Below are positions 42,988-52,365 of a stretch of 64,000 nucleotides of DNA, one piece after another (within the stretch, counting starts at the first letter, position 1; the number at the start of each line of letters is the position of its first letter). Under the pieces are notes generated by a model. That model was not told the DNA's origin. It worked only from the letters and a program-made list of their open reading frames with translations, and searched no databases. A program made the translations under genes and the position numbers. Origin of the DNA: Chryseobacterium sp. ZHDP1 (GTDB lineage Bacteria; Bacteroidota; Bacteroidia; Flavobacteriales; Weeksellaceae); the NCBI RefSeq assembly GCF_018603435.1, contig NZ_CP075682.1, positions 620,001 through 684,000 on the forward strand. The letters run 5' to 3'.

Positions 42988-44643
42988 ATGACAGATAAAA
43001 AAAATATGACAATGGTGAAAAAAATCTTTACTTTAATATTTTTGTTAGGCTTTGTAAGCTGTATATATTCGCAGATCACAGAACAAGAGATTTTTAAAAA
43101 GATTCAAAAATCTTCTGAATACAATAAAACTGAGAATAGAGATAAAGCTCTGAAACTTCTGATAGAAGCCAAAAGTGATTCTAAAAAAATAAATTACAAA
43201 TCAGGATTGCTCAATTGTAATGAAGGTTTAATGACCATGTATGTTTTTGCACATGACTATAAAAAAGTTATAGAAATAGCTAAAGAAAGTGAGAAAATCT
43301 TAATTTCAACGCCAGATGTAGAAAGACTTGCTCATGTTTATATGAATAGGGGCATTGCTTATTTAGGATTGGGTTTTATGAACGAAGCGTTAGAGGATTT
43401 TAAAAGTTCTATTAAATATAATAATGAGTCAAAAAATAATGATATTAAGCATGACCAGTTATCAAATGTTTATCAAAATATGGCTTCATATTACGAAATA
43501 AAACAAAAGCCAGACTCTATTATTTATTTCCTAAAAAGAAGCATTGAAGAATCTAAGCAGGTTAATGACAGCTCAAAATTATATGGTTCTTCAAAATATG
43601 ATAATATAATTTTTACAAATCTTAATATTGCAAGTTATTACACTGGAGTAAGTAAACCTCAAAGATTAGACCTTGCAGAGAGATACTTTAATGAGGTTTT
43701 AAAATATAAGGATACAGATAATTTTAAGGCGAATAGTGTTATTTTTTACAATAACTTTGCTCGTTTTTACAATGAAAAAAAAGACTATAATAAAGCTGTA
43801 GAATATGCCACAATTGCACTTTCAAAAATTATGAAAGCACAAAGTGCCAGCCAGAAACAAATTACTTATGAAACCCTCTATAAAGCTTATGACAAGCTCG
43901 GAAATAAGGAGATGAAAATTAAATATTTGGAGCTTTACACTCAGCTTTCAGACAGTTTAAGATCATTGGAAAAATCCAGTATAAATTATTCTAATAGTCA
44001 GATTATCGAAGAAAAAAAGAAAAATTTTAAAGAAGATCAGAAAAAAACTTGGTTGATGATAGCAGTGATCATAATGATCCTTATCATTGTTTTCGGGATA
44101 ATATGGTTGAAACATATTAAAAAGACAAAGGCAAGATATGAAACCATTATAGAGAATTTCAAAAAAAATGAAGATATTCCTGTTTTAGCAGAAAGTGCTG
44201 ATAATGAAGAAGAACAAACAGAGGAAAAAACAATTGATGCGGATAAAAACAATAATGTAGAAATACCTGAGGCTTCCATACAGTCTATTTTGACATGTCT
44301 TGATGCGTTTGAAAAGACAAATGAATTTACTAATGCAAATGTAAGTTTATCCTATCTTGCCAATTATGCCAATACCAATACAAAATATCTGAATGAAGTT
44401 CTTAAAAATTACAAAGGAAAATCATTCAGCAGGTACATTAACGGTTTAAGAATCAACTACATCATGAAGGTTCTTTATAACGAACCGAAATACAGAGAAT
44501 ACAAAATTACTTATTTGGCAGAGCTATGCGGTTTTTCTTCCAGACAGGTATTTACTACGGTTTTCAAAAAAGAAACAGGCATTACAACTTCTTATTACAT
44601 AAACCAATTGAAAAATGAATCTTTTATACCTGATGAAATTTAA
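42988..44643 (+). CDS. Membrane-anchored TPR protein with C-terminal AraC-type HTH
   Basis: 551 aa. Export signal (MVKKIFTLIFLLGFVSCIYS, residues 9-28), tetratricopeptide-type repeats (HVYMNRGIAYLGLGFMNEAL, YNNFARFYNEKKDYNKAVEY) to about 325, a transmembrane helix (TWLMIAVIIMILIIVFGIIW, about 354-373), an acidic linker, and a cytoplasmic AraC-family domain (VSLSYLANYANTNTKYLNEV, ITYLAELCGFSSRQVFTTVF). It is a one-component transmembrane regulator sensing something in the periplasm. The start could be the ATG at 42988 or the one at 43012. Divergent from the HTH pair and the secreted trio, possible targets. Confidence 0.85.
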   Translation: MTDKKNMTMVKKIFTLIFLLGFVSCIYSQITEQEIFKKIQKSSEYNKTENRDKALKLLIEAKSDSKKINYKSGLLNCNEGLMTMYVFAHDYKKVIEIAKESEKILISTPDVERLAHVYMNRGIAYLGLGFMNEALEDFKSSIKYNNESKNNDIKHDQLSNVYQNMASYYEIKQKPDSIIYFLKRSIEESKQVNDSSKLYGSSKYDNIIFTNLNIASYYTGVSKPQRLDLAERYFNEVLKYKDTDNFKANSVIFYNNFARFYNEKKDYNKAVEYATIALSKIMKAQSASQKQITYETLYKAYDKLGNKEMKIKYLELYTQLSDSLRSLEKSSINYSNSQIIEEKKKNFKEDQKKTWLMIAVIIMILIIVFGIIWLKHIKKTKARYETIIENFKKNEDIPVLAESADNEEEQTEEKTIDADKNNNVEIPEASIQSILTCLDAFEKTNEFTNANVSLSYLANYANTNTKYLNEVLKNYKGKSFSRYINGLRINYIMKVLYNEPKYREYKITYLAELCGFSSRQVFTTVFKKETGITTSYYINQLKNESFIPDEI

Positions 44644-44674
44644 TATTAGTAAAGTTTTTAAGATAAATATTTAT

Positions 44675-44705
44675 AATGCTGTCTAGTAAAGACAGCATTT
44701 TTGTT
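44675..44705 (+). terminator. Terminator of the TPR/AraC gene
   Basis: Stem ATGCTGTC / GACAGCAT with T-run. Confidence 0.85.
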
Positions 44706-45183
44706 TCAGTTTATTTCATAAAAACACCACCCTTTTACAAGAGTGGCATGTACCTAATTTTAAAGCAGAATTAAATATAGAGATGAATAAATAAAACTTT
44801 TGGTTAATTATTTTATTCCCTAAATTCTATAAAATGATAAAACCTGTATTTTATACATCACTAATGTATGAATAATTTTAATAATACAAAAGAATTTAAT
44901 GGAAAATTTTCTTAAATTTCTTTGATGTCTTAATTTTATAATCAATAATGAATGTCTTTTACTTTTATGGAATTTATATCTTTTTGATAATCATTAATTT
45001 ACCATAATAAACAACTCTTCTATTACCTCTATTCTACCCAATAAAAAAGAAGCAAGATTTGTCCAAAACAATCAAAAAAAAGATGATTTTATTCAATATA
45101 TGGTGATTTTTAATCCTCAGAATTCCCCAAAAAAAGCCGTCAGTTATCAATTCTAATTCTTTTTTCAACATTTTTATACTAAA

Positions 45184-45209
45184 AAAAAACTTCCCGGTTT
45201 GGGAAGTTT
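45184..45209 (-). terminator. Terminator of the DUF2383 gene
   Basis: Stem AAACTTCCC / GGGAAGTTT with nine T following on the minus strand. Confidence 0.85.
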
Positions 45210-45229
45210 ATGCTTTTAAACAGATTCAA

Positions 45230-45685
45230 TTAATTTTTGTAATTGCTCATTCCTTTAAATTCATGATAAGAATCTTTAATATGCTTGAGCTGTTCCGAAA
45301 CGATTTCTCTGCTTTTTTCACTCAGTTTTCCGGTGTCGATTGCATTTTGGTAAGCGTCAATTGCTGCTTTTTCGCCAAAAATTACATTTTCTATGGTGGA
45401 TTCTTCCGTATTTCCAATGGTAAAGGAATTTTTAATATCAATCCATGTTCTGTGTAGCGTTCCGGCGATAGAGGGAGAATCGTTCGCTTCTCCTCCATGT
45501 TCTGTGATGAGATCAATAAGTTCATTTTTCATGACTTTAGAAAGAGAATTCATTCTGGCATATTCTGATTTTACGTCCGGATAACTTTCCCATATTTTAC
45601 CTTCCACTTTAGCAAAACCTTTTATTCTGTCGTTGGTAATGTGCACAAGATCATTCAAAAGATCGATTTCTTCCTGATTTTTCAT
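45230..45685 (-). CDS. PA2169-family four-helix-bundle protein (DUF2383)
   Basis: 151 aa, cytosolic, all-helical. Typical features: LNDLVHITNDRIKGFAKV, a central LSKVMKNELIDLITEHGGEA, TWIDIKNSFT, GEKAAIDAYQNAID and C-terminal LKHIKDSYHEF. The fold resembles ferritin-like bundles, and these proteins are often found near stress genes. No metal site can be assigned with confidence. It is divergent from the HAD phosphatase gene. Confidence 0.85.
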   Translation of the reverse strand: MKNQEEIDLLNDLVHITNDRIKGFAKVEGKIWESYPDVKSEYARMNSLSKVMKNELIDLITEHGGEANDSPSIAGTLHRTWIDIKNSFTIGNTEESTIENVIFGEKAAIDAYQNAIDTGKLSEKSREIVSEQLKHIKDSYHEFKGMSNYKN

Positions 45686-45791
45686 AATATTATTTTTTGG
45701 TGTGGTAAAAACTGTACAAGAATTATACCTTACAGATTCTGCAATAATTCAGTTTTAATTAAAATACGACACCATAAAACAAAATTATATT

Positions 45792-45812
45792 GTTGTATTT
45801 TTGTTATACAAC
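45792..45812 (+). promoter_or_regulatory. Promoter and palindrome upstream of the HAD phosphatase
   Basis: -7 element TATTTTTG at 45796-45803. It is embedded in GTTGTAT-N7-ATACAAC (45792-45812), a perfect 7-bp inverted repeat that would place a repressor across the start of transcription. Confidence 0.5.
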
Positions 45813-45838
45813 TTAAACGATTAAATCATTAAACTTCA

Positions 45839-46636
45839 ATGAACACCCAAGATCACAACATTAAAGCGGTATTTTTCGACATAGACGGAACTTTATTAAG
45901 CTTTAAAACAGGAAAAGTACCCTCTTCAACTCAAAATGCAATTCAGAAACTCAGAGAAAAAGGAATAAAAGTAATTATAGCAACGGGAAGATCAATCAAT
46001 TCTCTGCATCATATCGATCATCTGAAGTTTGACGGCTTTATCACTTTTAACGGAGCATACTGTATCACAACATCCAACAAGCTGATTTCCAGATACACAA
46101 TAGATCCTTCCGACATCAAAAGTCTGATTAATTATGCTAAAAATATTCCGTTGAGCTATTCTTTAATGTATGAAGATAAGGTTGAAATAAATGATGCAAC
46201 GCCTGAAGTAGTGGGAATGTATTCTCATATTAATATTCCTGTTCCGCCCATTCATGATAAAGAAAATATTGATGTTGAGAATGTGCTTCAGGCTAATATT
46301 TTTCTGAAACCGGAGGCTGAAGCCACATTCATGAAAGAAGTAATGCCAAAAAGCATATCTTCCAGATGGACTCCGCTTTTTGCCGATGTAAATCCCGGAA
46401 ACATCAGTAAACAGACCGGAATTGAAAATTTCTGCAGACATTTTAATATTGATGTTTCAGAAACCATGTCTTTCGGAGACGGCGGAAATGATATTTCTAT
46501 GTTAAAATTTACAAAAATCGGCATTGCAATGGGAAATGCTAATGACAGCTTAAAAGAAGTTGCAGACTACATTACGGAAGATGTTGACAATCATGGAATT
46601 GAAAAAGCTTTAATTCATTTTGGGATTCTGAATTAA
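45839..46636 (+). CDS. Cof-type HAD-family phosphatase
   Basis: 265 aa. HAD motif I FFDIDGTLL (residues 13-21), motif II IATGRS, motif III region around a Lys in the cap-distal part, and motif IV FGDGGNDISML (about 212-222). The large type IIB cap lies between about 85 and 185. Likely dephosphorylates a small sugar phosphate or flavin precursor; the substrate is not predictable. Confidence 0.9.
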   Translation: MNTQDHNIKAVFFDIDGTLLSFKTGKVPSSTQNAIQKLREKGIKVIIATGRSINSLHHIDHLKFDGFITFNGAYCITTSNKLISRYTIDPSDIKSLINYAKNIPLSYSLMYEDKVEINDATPEVVGMYSHINIPVPPIHDKENIDVENVLQANIFLKPEAEATFMKEVMPKSISSRWTPLFADVNPGNISKQTGIENFCRHFNIDVSETMSFGDGGNDISMLKFTKIGIAMGNANDSLKEVADYITEDVDNHGIEKALIHFGILN

Positions 46637-46718
46637 ATTTCATTTACACCCTTATTTTTGAAGGAAAATATTCACTTTTCATAATATGTGGTATATATTT
46701 TTAAGCTGTTTTTAATAA

Positions 46719-46940
<222 letters not shown>

Positions 46941-46961
46941 ATCGATGTAAAACAATGAAAT

Positions 46962-46999
46962 AAAAGCTGGAAATTAAATATTTATAATTTCCAGCTTTT
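46962..46999 (+). terminator. Terminator of the small membrane protein gene
   Basis: Stem AAAGCTGGAAAT / ATTTCCAGCTTT with a following T-run; the minus strand is also T-rich, so it may serve ompH too. Confidence 0.85.
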
Positions 47000-47032
47000 T
47001 TTATTTTTCAGATGAATATTTTTCCAGAAAAA

Positions 47033-47605
47033 TTATTTAGAAGCAGGTTTCGCAGCAGTTGCTGTAGCTCCAAGTTTAGATTTTACAGTCGGAGTAATAT
47101 CTTCTCCTCCATCCATATAAGCAACCTGACTGTTTCCCTGAGAAGGTGCAATGTCAAAAACATAAGCTAATCCTTTTTCTTTCGCAACAGTAGCAATCAT
47201 AGAGCTTACCTTTTTCTGAATAGGAGCGAATAATTCGGTCTGTTTTTTAGAAATTTCCTGCGCAGCTTTTGTTCTGGAAGATTCAATATCTTTACCTAAA
47301 GTCTGCAATTCTGTCTGAGCTGCCGTTAATTCCTTAATTACAGTTTCCTTATTTGCTTCACTTATTGTCTTTTCCTTATCCTGAGCTGCTTTTAGTTTTG
47401 TCTGGTAAGAAGTAATCATTTTTTCAATTTCACCCTGTTTTGTTTTTGTGAAAGTATCTAATGATCCTTCTGCTGTTTTAGCTTCAGGAAGATTCGCAAA
47501 AATGTCATCAGAATTTACGTGCCCGATTTTTTGCTGTGCACTTACCATGTTAGACGTAAGGAAAAGTCCTGCCGCTAAAGAAAATGTTGTGATAAACTTT
47601 TTCAT
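47033..47605 (-). CDS. OmpH/Skp-family periplasmic chaperone
   Basis: 190 aa. Signal peptide ending VSAQ, then KIGHVNSDDIFANLPEAKTA, a long coiled-coil segment (about 50-130) and a C-terminal strand GLAYVFDIA. Skp-type chaperones hold unfolded outer-membrane proteins for BAM. The C-terminal Ala/Lys tail (GATATAAKPASK) is low complexity. The upstream region has a strong -7 element and a perfect 26-bp palindrome. Confidence 0.9.
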   Translation of the reverse strand: MKKFITTFSLAAGLFLTSNMVSAQQKIGHVNSDDIFANLPEAKTAEGSLDTFTKTKQGEIEKMITSYQTKLKAAQDKEKTISEANKETVIKELTAAQTELQTLGKDIESSRTKAAQEISKKQTELFAPIQKKVSSMIATVAKEKGLAYVFDIAPSQGNSQVAYMDGGEDITPTVKSKLGATATAAKPASK

Positions 47606-47641
47606 CTTTATTTAATTTTTATTTTCGTTTCTAAAAGTCAG

Positions 47642-47678
47642 CAAATATAATAAATATAACTAAATGCTTAGTTATATT
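47642..47678 (-). promoter_or_regulatory. ompH promoter with upstream palindrome
   Basis: -7 element TATATTTG on the minus strand at 47642-47649. Just upstream, AATATAACTAA (47653-47663) and TTAGTTATATT (47668-47678) form a perfect 11-bp inverted repeat around ATGC, covering the -33 region. Either a regulator site or, less likely, a small hairpin. Confidence 0.55.
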
Positions 47679-47684
47679 AACAGT

Positions 47685-47720
47685 AAAAGAAGCCCGAAAA
47701 AGAAACTTCGGACTTCTTCT
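47685..47720 (-). terminator. Terminator of the Oar-like receptor gene
   Basis: Stem AAGAAGCCCGAA / TTCGGACTTCTT (one mismatch), T-rich downstream on the minus strand. Confidence 0.75.
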
Positions 47721-47766
47721 TGAAAGAATCTAATAAGTCTATATTATGTAAGAAATGAAAATACTG

Positions 47767-50700
47767 TTAAAAATTATAACGGATTCCCAGCTGTGCCTGA
47801 AATCTCGACGCAAACTGATCGATGGTGTAAGGCAGCCCGGGTGTTCTGAAGTTATACGTTGGATCTCCTGCAGAAGGCTGTCCGGAGGCAATATTTCCAA
47901 CCTTCGTTAAACCTACACTTGCAGTTGAGTTGAATGTATTTGGTACGAAATAAACTTTTCCCCAGTCTTTGTTTAACAAATTCGTTAAATTGATGATACT
48001 TAATGAGATCTGAAGCGTATTTTTAGATTTTTCGCTTAATCTTATTTCATCCATTATTCTGAAGTCAGCCTGAATATTCCAAGGAGTGAAATCTCCGTTT
48101 CTTTCTGTGAATTTTCCTCTTCTGCTGTTTAAATATGCATTACTGCTGATGAATTTCTCGTAATCGGCAACCTGCTGAGCTGTAGTAACCAGAATATTTC
48201 CGGATCCGTCTTTAATCGGAGCGATATATTTCGTTGCTTCAGCTGCATCTTTGAAAATATAGGCTAAACCTGCTGCCTGTCCTGTATTTGCAATGGTACT
48301 GTTTACAAATCCCCAAGAGAAAGGGTTTCCGGATTGTGCATTGAAATAAACATTCGCCGATAACCTGTTCGACTCGGAAAGCGGTAAAGTATACCCTACA
48401 TTTGCAACAACTCTGTTTTTAATTGCAAAATTAGAAGTTGATAATTTGGGATCATTTGGTGTTAAAGACTGATTCATTTGCCAGTTACTTTCCATAGAAT
48501 TTCTGATCCCGTTTGTAATGTCTTTCGCATCACCATACGTATATGCAACGAAGAAATTTAAGCCAAAATTGTAAGATTTCTGAAGCTGGGCTGTTAAATT
48601 GTATCTGTACCCTTCTTTTGTATTGGAAAGCATATAAGCATTAGAGAAATTACTGTTGATGTTCGTTGTGTAGACCGGCATTTCGTGATTGGTATCATAG
48701 CTGAAATACGTCACGTTATCCGTTTTATTAACCTGCTGGAATTTAAGATTATATAAAACTTTTGTGTAAATTCCTTCTAATGTAAATTTATATCCTGAAA
48801 CGGTATAATCAAAAGCTAATGAACTTCTCCAGACTCTTGGCATTTTGAAGTTATTATCAATTAAATCGACCTGAACTTTTGATGAATTCTGCCATTTCGG
48901 AAAATTTGAGCTTACCAGAGGATCTCCGTTTGTTGCCAATTGTGCGGCAGTTGGCGAATTATAATCATAACTTCCGAATCCAACTCCGTCATTATAATAA
49001 GCATAACCCAGCCATGCAAACGGAATTCTTCCCACAAAAATTCCTGAACCTCCTCTCATTACTAAAGATCTGTTTTGGGTAAGATCTAAATTGAATCCTA
49101 ATCTTGGCGAGATGGTCGGTTTGTTCAGATAATTGTTTGTTAGCTGGCTTAGCGGTGTGTAAGTATATGTATTTCCGTAGTTTGGATCTGCAGGAGAGCT
49201 GGTTACTTTAGGACTCAGCATCGGTTTATCAGGTAAATCTGTATAATCAACTCTTACTCCCGGAGTTAATCTTAATCTTCCTAAATTAATTTCATCCTGA
49301 AGATATGCTGATAACAGGTTGACTTTATAGCTTGCATAAGGATTGTTAAATAAATCATCTCTGTTTTGACCTGTTAAAGAATATGTTCCCCTGATTCTTG
49401 CAGGAATGGAATTATAAAAATCATTTAAACTTTTATAAGAAATTCTTCCGTTTAAAGCATTCACAAAACCGTAATCGATGTTGTACAATTCATTGTGAGT
49501 ACCTAATAAGAACGTATGATGCCCTGTTTTGTACGTTAAGTTATCCGTGATTTCAAAAGTTTTCTGCTTCATATTAAAAACCGTTGCTTCCCTGTCATTT
49601 CCTAATAAAATAGTTCCTCCGTTGTAAGAAATTTCAACCTGCGGGAACATAGCATTTTGAGAAGTCGGATCTCTGTAATCGTGAATTGAAGAATATCCTA
49701 CAACTAAGTTGTTATTCCATTTATCATTAAAACGGCTTTTTAGCTCTAGAGTTGTGGTAGAAGACGTATTTTTCTGAATAAAATCCATGCTTGAAAAACG
49801 GAAGTTTGCACCGTCTCTTTCAAGGTTTGAAGCCTGTGAAAATACCGTATTGTTTTTAATGGATAAAGTATGTTTATCGTTAATTTTCCAGTCCAGTTTA
49901 TTGAAAAGTTTTCCGCTTTCAGAAAAATTATTGTAATTATTGAAGCTTCCGGCATCAAAGCCATATTTGTTTTTAACAAAAGCTGCAATTTGCTGAGCCA
50001 CATCATTATTTACCAGAGCTCCCTGATCTCCTGCGTTATAGAAAACAGGATCTGTTCTTTTTGTATATTCTATATTACTGAATAAGAAAAGTTTATCTTT
50101 CACAACCGGTAATCCTACTCTGCCTCCGTAAATAAAATCTTCGAAAGAACTTGGCATTTTAGAATTGTCTCCCACTCTGTTACTTCCTGTAATAGCTGCA
50201 TTTCTTCCGTACATGTACAAAGAGCCTTCCACATTATTGCTTCCGCTTCTGGTAACCGCATTGATACTTCCGCCAAGGAAATTTCCTAATTTTACATCGT
50301 AAGGGGCGATGTAAACCTGCACATCTTGAATAGCATCCAAACTGATGGAATTCGAACGTGTACTGCTTCCCGGCATTCCCGAAGTTCCTGTCTGTCCGCC
50401 TAAAGAAGGGCTGAATCCGATCGCATCGTTGTTAATAGAACCGTCAATTGTTACGTTGTTGTAGCGGAAATTTGTTCCATTGAAGGAGTTATTGGCACTT
50501 TGGGGAATCAGTTTCGTAACATCCTGGATTCCTCTGTTGATATTTGGAAGCCCAGAGATCTGTGCCTGACTGATTCCGACACCGAATTTTGCAGTGGTCG
50601 CTCTTTTGGAAGTCAGTTTTACTTCATCAATTATCTTTTCTTTGCTTCCCACTTCTACCACCGGAAGATCATTGCTTCCTAAAGAAAGCTGTACATTGCT

Positions 50701-50952
50701 GTTGGAATAAACCACATTTGCACCATCCATTACCTCAATGGTATAAGGTCCTCCGGGTTGAAGATTGTCCAGACTGAACTGTCCGTTTTTGTTACTTTTT
50801 GTTTCGAAACTGCTGTTAGTCGGTACATGGATTACTTTGATGGTCATTTCGGAAGTTGTTCCTTTTAATCTTCCGAAAATTTTTGAACTGGTTTCCTGCG
50901 AAAAGGCTAAACTAAAAGAGAGTAAAGCTACAGCACAGATAAGTTTTTTCAT
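47767..50952 (-). CDS. Oar-like TonB-dependent outer-membrane receptor
   Basis: 1061 aa. Signal peptide (SLAFSQ), N-terminal carboxypeptidase-regulatory-like beta domain (residues about 22-100, NKNGQFSLDNLQPGGPYTIE), plug (about 110-240: FGVGISQAQISGLPNINRGI, QDVQVYIAPYDVKLGNFLGG) and a large barrel ending LGIRYNF. The pattern VTIDGSINNDAIGF is typical of Oar-type receptors, which in myxobacteria and Bacteroidota import large or peptide-like ligands and act in adhesion. No SusD partner is adjacent. Followed (in transcription) by its terminator and ompH. Confidence 0.9.
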   Translation of the reverse strand: MKKLICAVALLSFSLAFSQETSSKIFGRLKGTTSEMTIKVIHVPTNSSFETKSNKNGQFSLDNLQPGGPYTIEVMDGANVVYSNSNVQLSLGSNDLPVVEVGSKEKIIDEVKLTSKRATTAKFGVGISQAQISGLPNINRGIQDVTKLIPQSANNSFNGTNFRYNNVTIDGSINNDAIGFSPSLGGQTGTSGMPGSSTRSNSISLDAIQDVQVYIAPYDVKLGNFLGGSINAVTRSGSNNVEGSLYMYGRNAAITGSNRVGDNSKMPSSFEDFIYGGRVGLPVVKDKLFLFSNIEYTKRTDPVFYNAGDQGALVNNDVAQQIAAFVKNKYGFDAGSFNNYNNFSESGKLFNKLDWKINDKHTLSIKNNTVFSQASNLERDGANFRFSSMDFIQKNTSSTTTLELKSRFNDKWNNNLVVGYSSIHDYRDPTSQNAMFPQVEISYNGGTILLGNDREATVFNMKQKTFEITDNLTYKTGHHTFLLGTHNELYNIDYGFVNALNGRISYKSLNDFYNSIPARIRGTYSLTGQNRDDLFNNPYASYKVNLLSAYLQDEINLGRLRLTPGVRVDYTDLPDKPMLSPKVTSSPADPNYGNTYTYTPLSQLTNNYLNKPTISPRLGFNLDLTQNRSLVMRGGSGIFVGRIPFAWLGYAYYNDGVGFGSYDYNSPTAAQLATNGDPLVSSNFPKWQNSSKVQVDLIDNNFKMPRVWRSSLAFDYTVSGYKFTLEGIYTKVLYNLKFQQVNKTDNVTYFSYDTNHEMPVYTTNINSNFSNAYMLSNTKEGYRYNLTAQLQKSYNFGLNFFVAYTYGDAKDITNGIRNSMESNWQMNQSLTPNDPKLSTSNFAIKNRVVANVGYTLPLSESNRLSANVYFNAQSGNPFSWGFVNSTIANTGQAAGLAYIFKDAAEATKYIAPIKDGSGNILVTTAQQVADYEKFISSNAYLNSRRGKFTERNGDFTPWNIQADFRIMDEIRLSEKSKNTLQISLSIINLTNLLNKDWGKVYFVPNTFNSTASVGLTKVGNIASGQPSAGDPTYNFRTPGLPYTIDQFASRFQAQLGIRYNF

Positions 50953-50977
50953 TTTTTATACTTTCAAAATTCTACCG

Positions 50978-50985
50978 CAAAATTA
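50978..50985 (-). promoter_or_regulatory. -7 element for the Oar-like receptor gene
   Basis: TAATTTTG on the minus strand, 25 bases before the ATG at 50952. Confidence 0.6.
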
Positions 50986-51194
50986 TCCCGAAGTAGACTC
51001 CTTGTTCGTTAACATACAGATAACATTACATGACAAAATGCTTAATAATTTCTTAAAAAAAAATTAAAAAGATTTATTTGGATAGATCATTTTAATTTTA
51101 ATAAATCTTAATTTTTAGTTAAAACACATCTGTTTATGGATGTTTTAAGCTTTAATCTTTATTTAAGTTTTTATTAATTTTAAATTTTTATCTA

Positions 51195-51222
51195 AAAAAA
51201 AAGCCTCTCAGTCGAGAGGCAG
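51195..51222 (-). terminator. Terminator of the aldo/keto reductase gene
   Basis: Perfect stem GCCTCTC / GAGAGGC on a four-base loop, followed by nine T on the minus strand. Confidence 0.9.
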
Positions 51223-51234
51223 CAGAAGTTTATT

Positions 51235-52224
51235 TTAATGAGGAACCTGAGCTTTTTCATAGATCAGTCCTTCGGATTTCAACTCTTTCCAGAAATCTGC
51301 CGGAATCTTTTCATTCAAAGCCTTTACATTGTCTTCCACCTGTTCCGGCTTGCTTGCTCCGGGAATAATAGAGGCAAATTCATCGGCGACCAAAACAAAC
51401 TGCAGTGCGGCGTGTGTAATGGTTGTGTTGTATCTTTTCGCTATTTCATCAATTTTTTCACGTTTTTCTTTCATTCCTTTCGGGATCACATCCTTATAGT
51501 TGTAACGATCTCGTCCATTGATAAAACCTGAATTATAACCTGAGCCGGAAACCAGCTTCACTCCTTTTTTCCTTACCGCTGGAAGCAGTCTGTCGACCGC
51601 ATCTTCATGTTCCAGAATAGAATATTGCGTTGCAGAAAGACAAATATCCGGATCTGCGGAATCCAGACAATCCAGAATCGGCTCAATTTTATTAACGCCC
51701 ATTCCCCATGCTTTAATGACACCCTGATCTCTCAATTCCGATAAAACTTTAAAAGCGCCTTCTCTCGCCTGTTTTAAAAAATAGGGATAACGGTCTCCCA
51801 CCTGATCTTCCGACAAATCATGTACATAAACAATATCAATATGGCTCAATCGTGTTCTTTCAAGACTTTCTTCAATAGACCTTTTTATGGCATCTGCTGT
51901 GTAATTGTGTTCAAAATCATAATTTAAAGGCGCTTTCCACATGGTTGGCGGAACTTCATCTTCCGGAACTTCCACAAATAAACGCCCGACTTTCGTGGAT
52001 AATACAAACTCTTCCCTGTTCTGCCCGTGAAGAAAATTTCCGAATCGTCTTTCACTTTTTGTTAATCCGTACCACGGTGAAGTATCGTAATATCGTATAC
52101 CGAGATCCCACGCTTTTTGAAGGACTTCGTAGGATTCACCGTCTGTTAATTTGTCAAAAGCTGTTCCGATGGCTACTCCGCCTAATCCGAGCCTGTGTTT
52201 TTCCTTTAAAACATCTGTTTTCAT
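51235..52224 (-). CDS. Aldo/keto reductase
   Basis: 329 aa from the ATG at 52224 (MKTDVLKEKHRLGLGGVAIG); an ATG at 52263 would add 13 atypical residues. TIM-barrel oxidoreductase: GIRYYDTSPWYG carries the catalytic Asp and Tyr, then HIDIVYVHDLSEDQ, and IIPGASKPEQVEDNVKAL binds NADP. The family type is nearest the D-threo-aldose (fucose) or pyridoxal dehydrogenases. Substrate unknown. Divergent from the NADH dehydrogenase gene. Confidence 0.87.
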   Translation of the reverse strand: MKTDVLKEKHRLGLGGVAIGTAFDKLTDGESYEVLQKAWDLGIRYYDTSPWYGLTKSERRFGNFLHGQNREEFVLSTKVGRLFVEVPEDEVPPTMWKAPLNYDFEHNYTADAIKRSIEESLERTRLSHIDIVYVHDLSEDQVGDRYPYFLKQAREGAFKVLSELRDQGVIKAWGMGVNKIEPILDCLDSADPDICLSATQYSILEHEDAVDRLLPAVRKKGVKLVSGSGYNSGFINGRDRYNYKDVIPKGMKEKREKIDEIAKRYNTTITHAALQFVLVADEFASIIPGASKPEQVEDNVKALNEKIPADFWKELKSEGLIYEKAQVPH

Positions 52225-52312
52225 ATTGTTGTAAAATTTGGTTGTTCTAAACGATACAAACATCGTGCTGATAATTTAACAATAAATCTTTATGTATAAA
52301 TACCACAAACCT

Positions 52313-52320
52313 TACATTTG
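52313..52320 (+). promoter_or_regulatory. -7 element for the NADH dehydrogenase gene
   Basis: TACATTTG, 45 bases before the ATG at 52366. It overlaps the TTG that would begin a longer frame, so that frame is rejected. Confidence 0.6.
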
Positions 52321-52365
52321 GCTTTATTATTGAATAAAATTGGTTACCATTTCAATCACATACAT

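Larger units (their letters stand above)
44644..45229. other. AT-rich intergenic region
   Basis: 586 bp without a convincing gene. It holds the terminators of the flanking genes (44675-44705, 45184-45209); nothing else recognisable. Confidence 0.5.
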
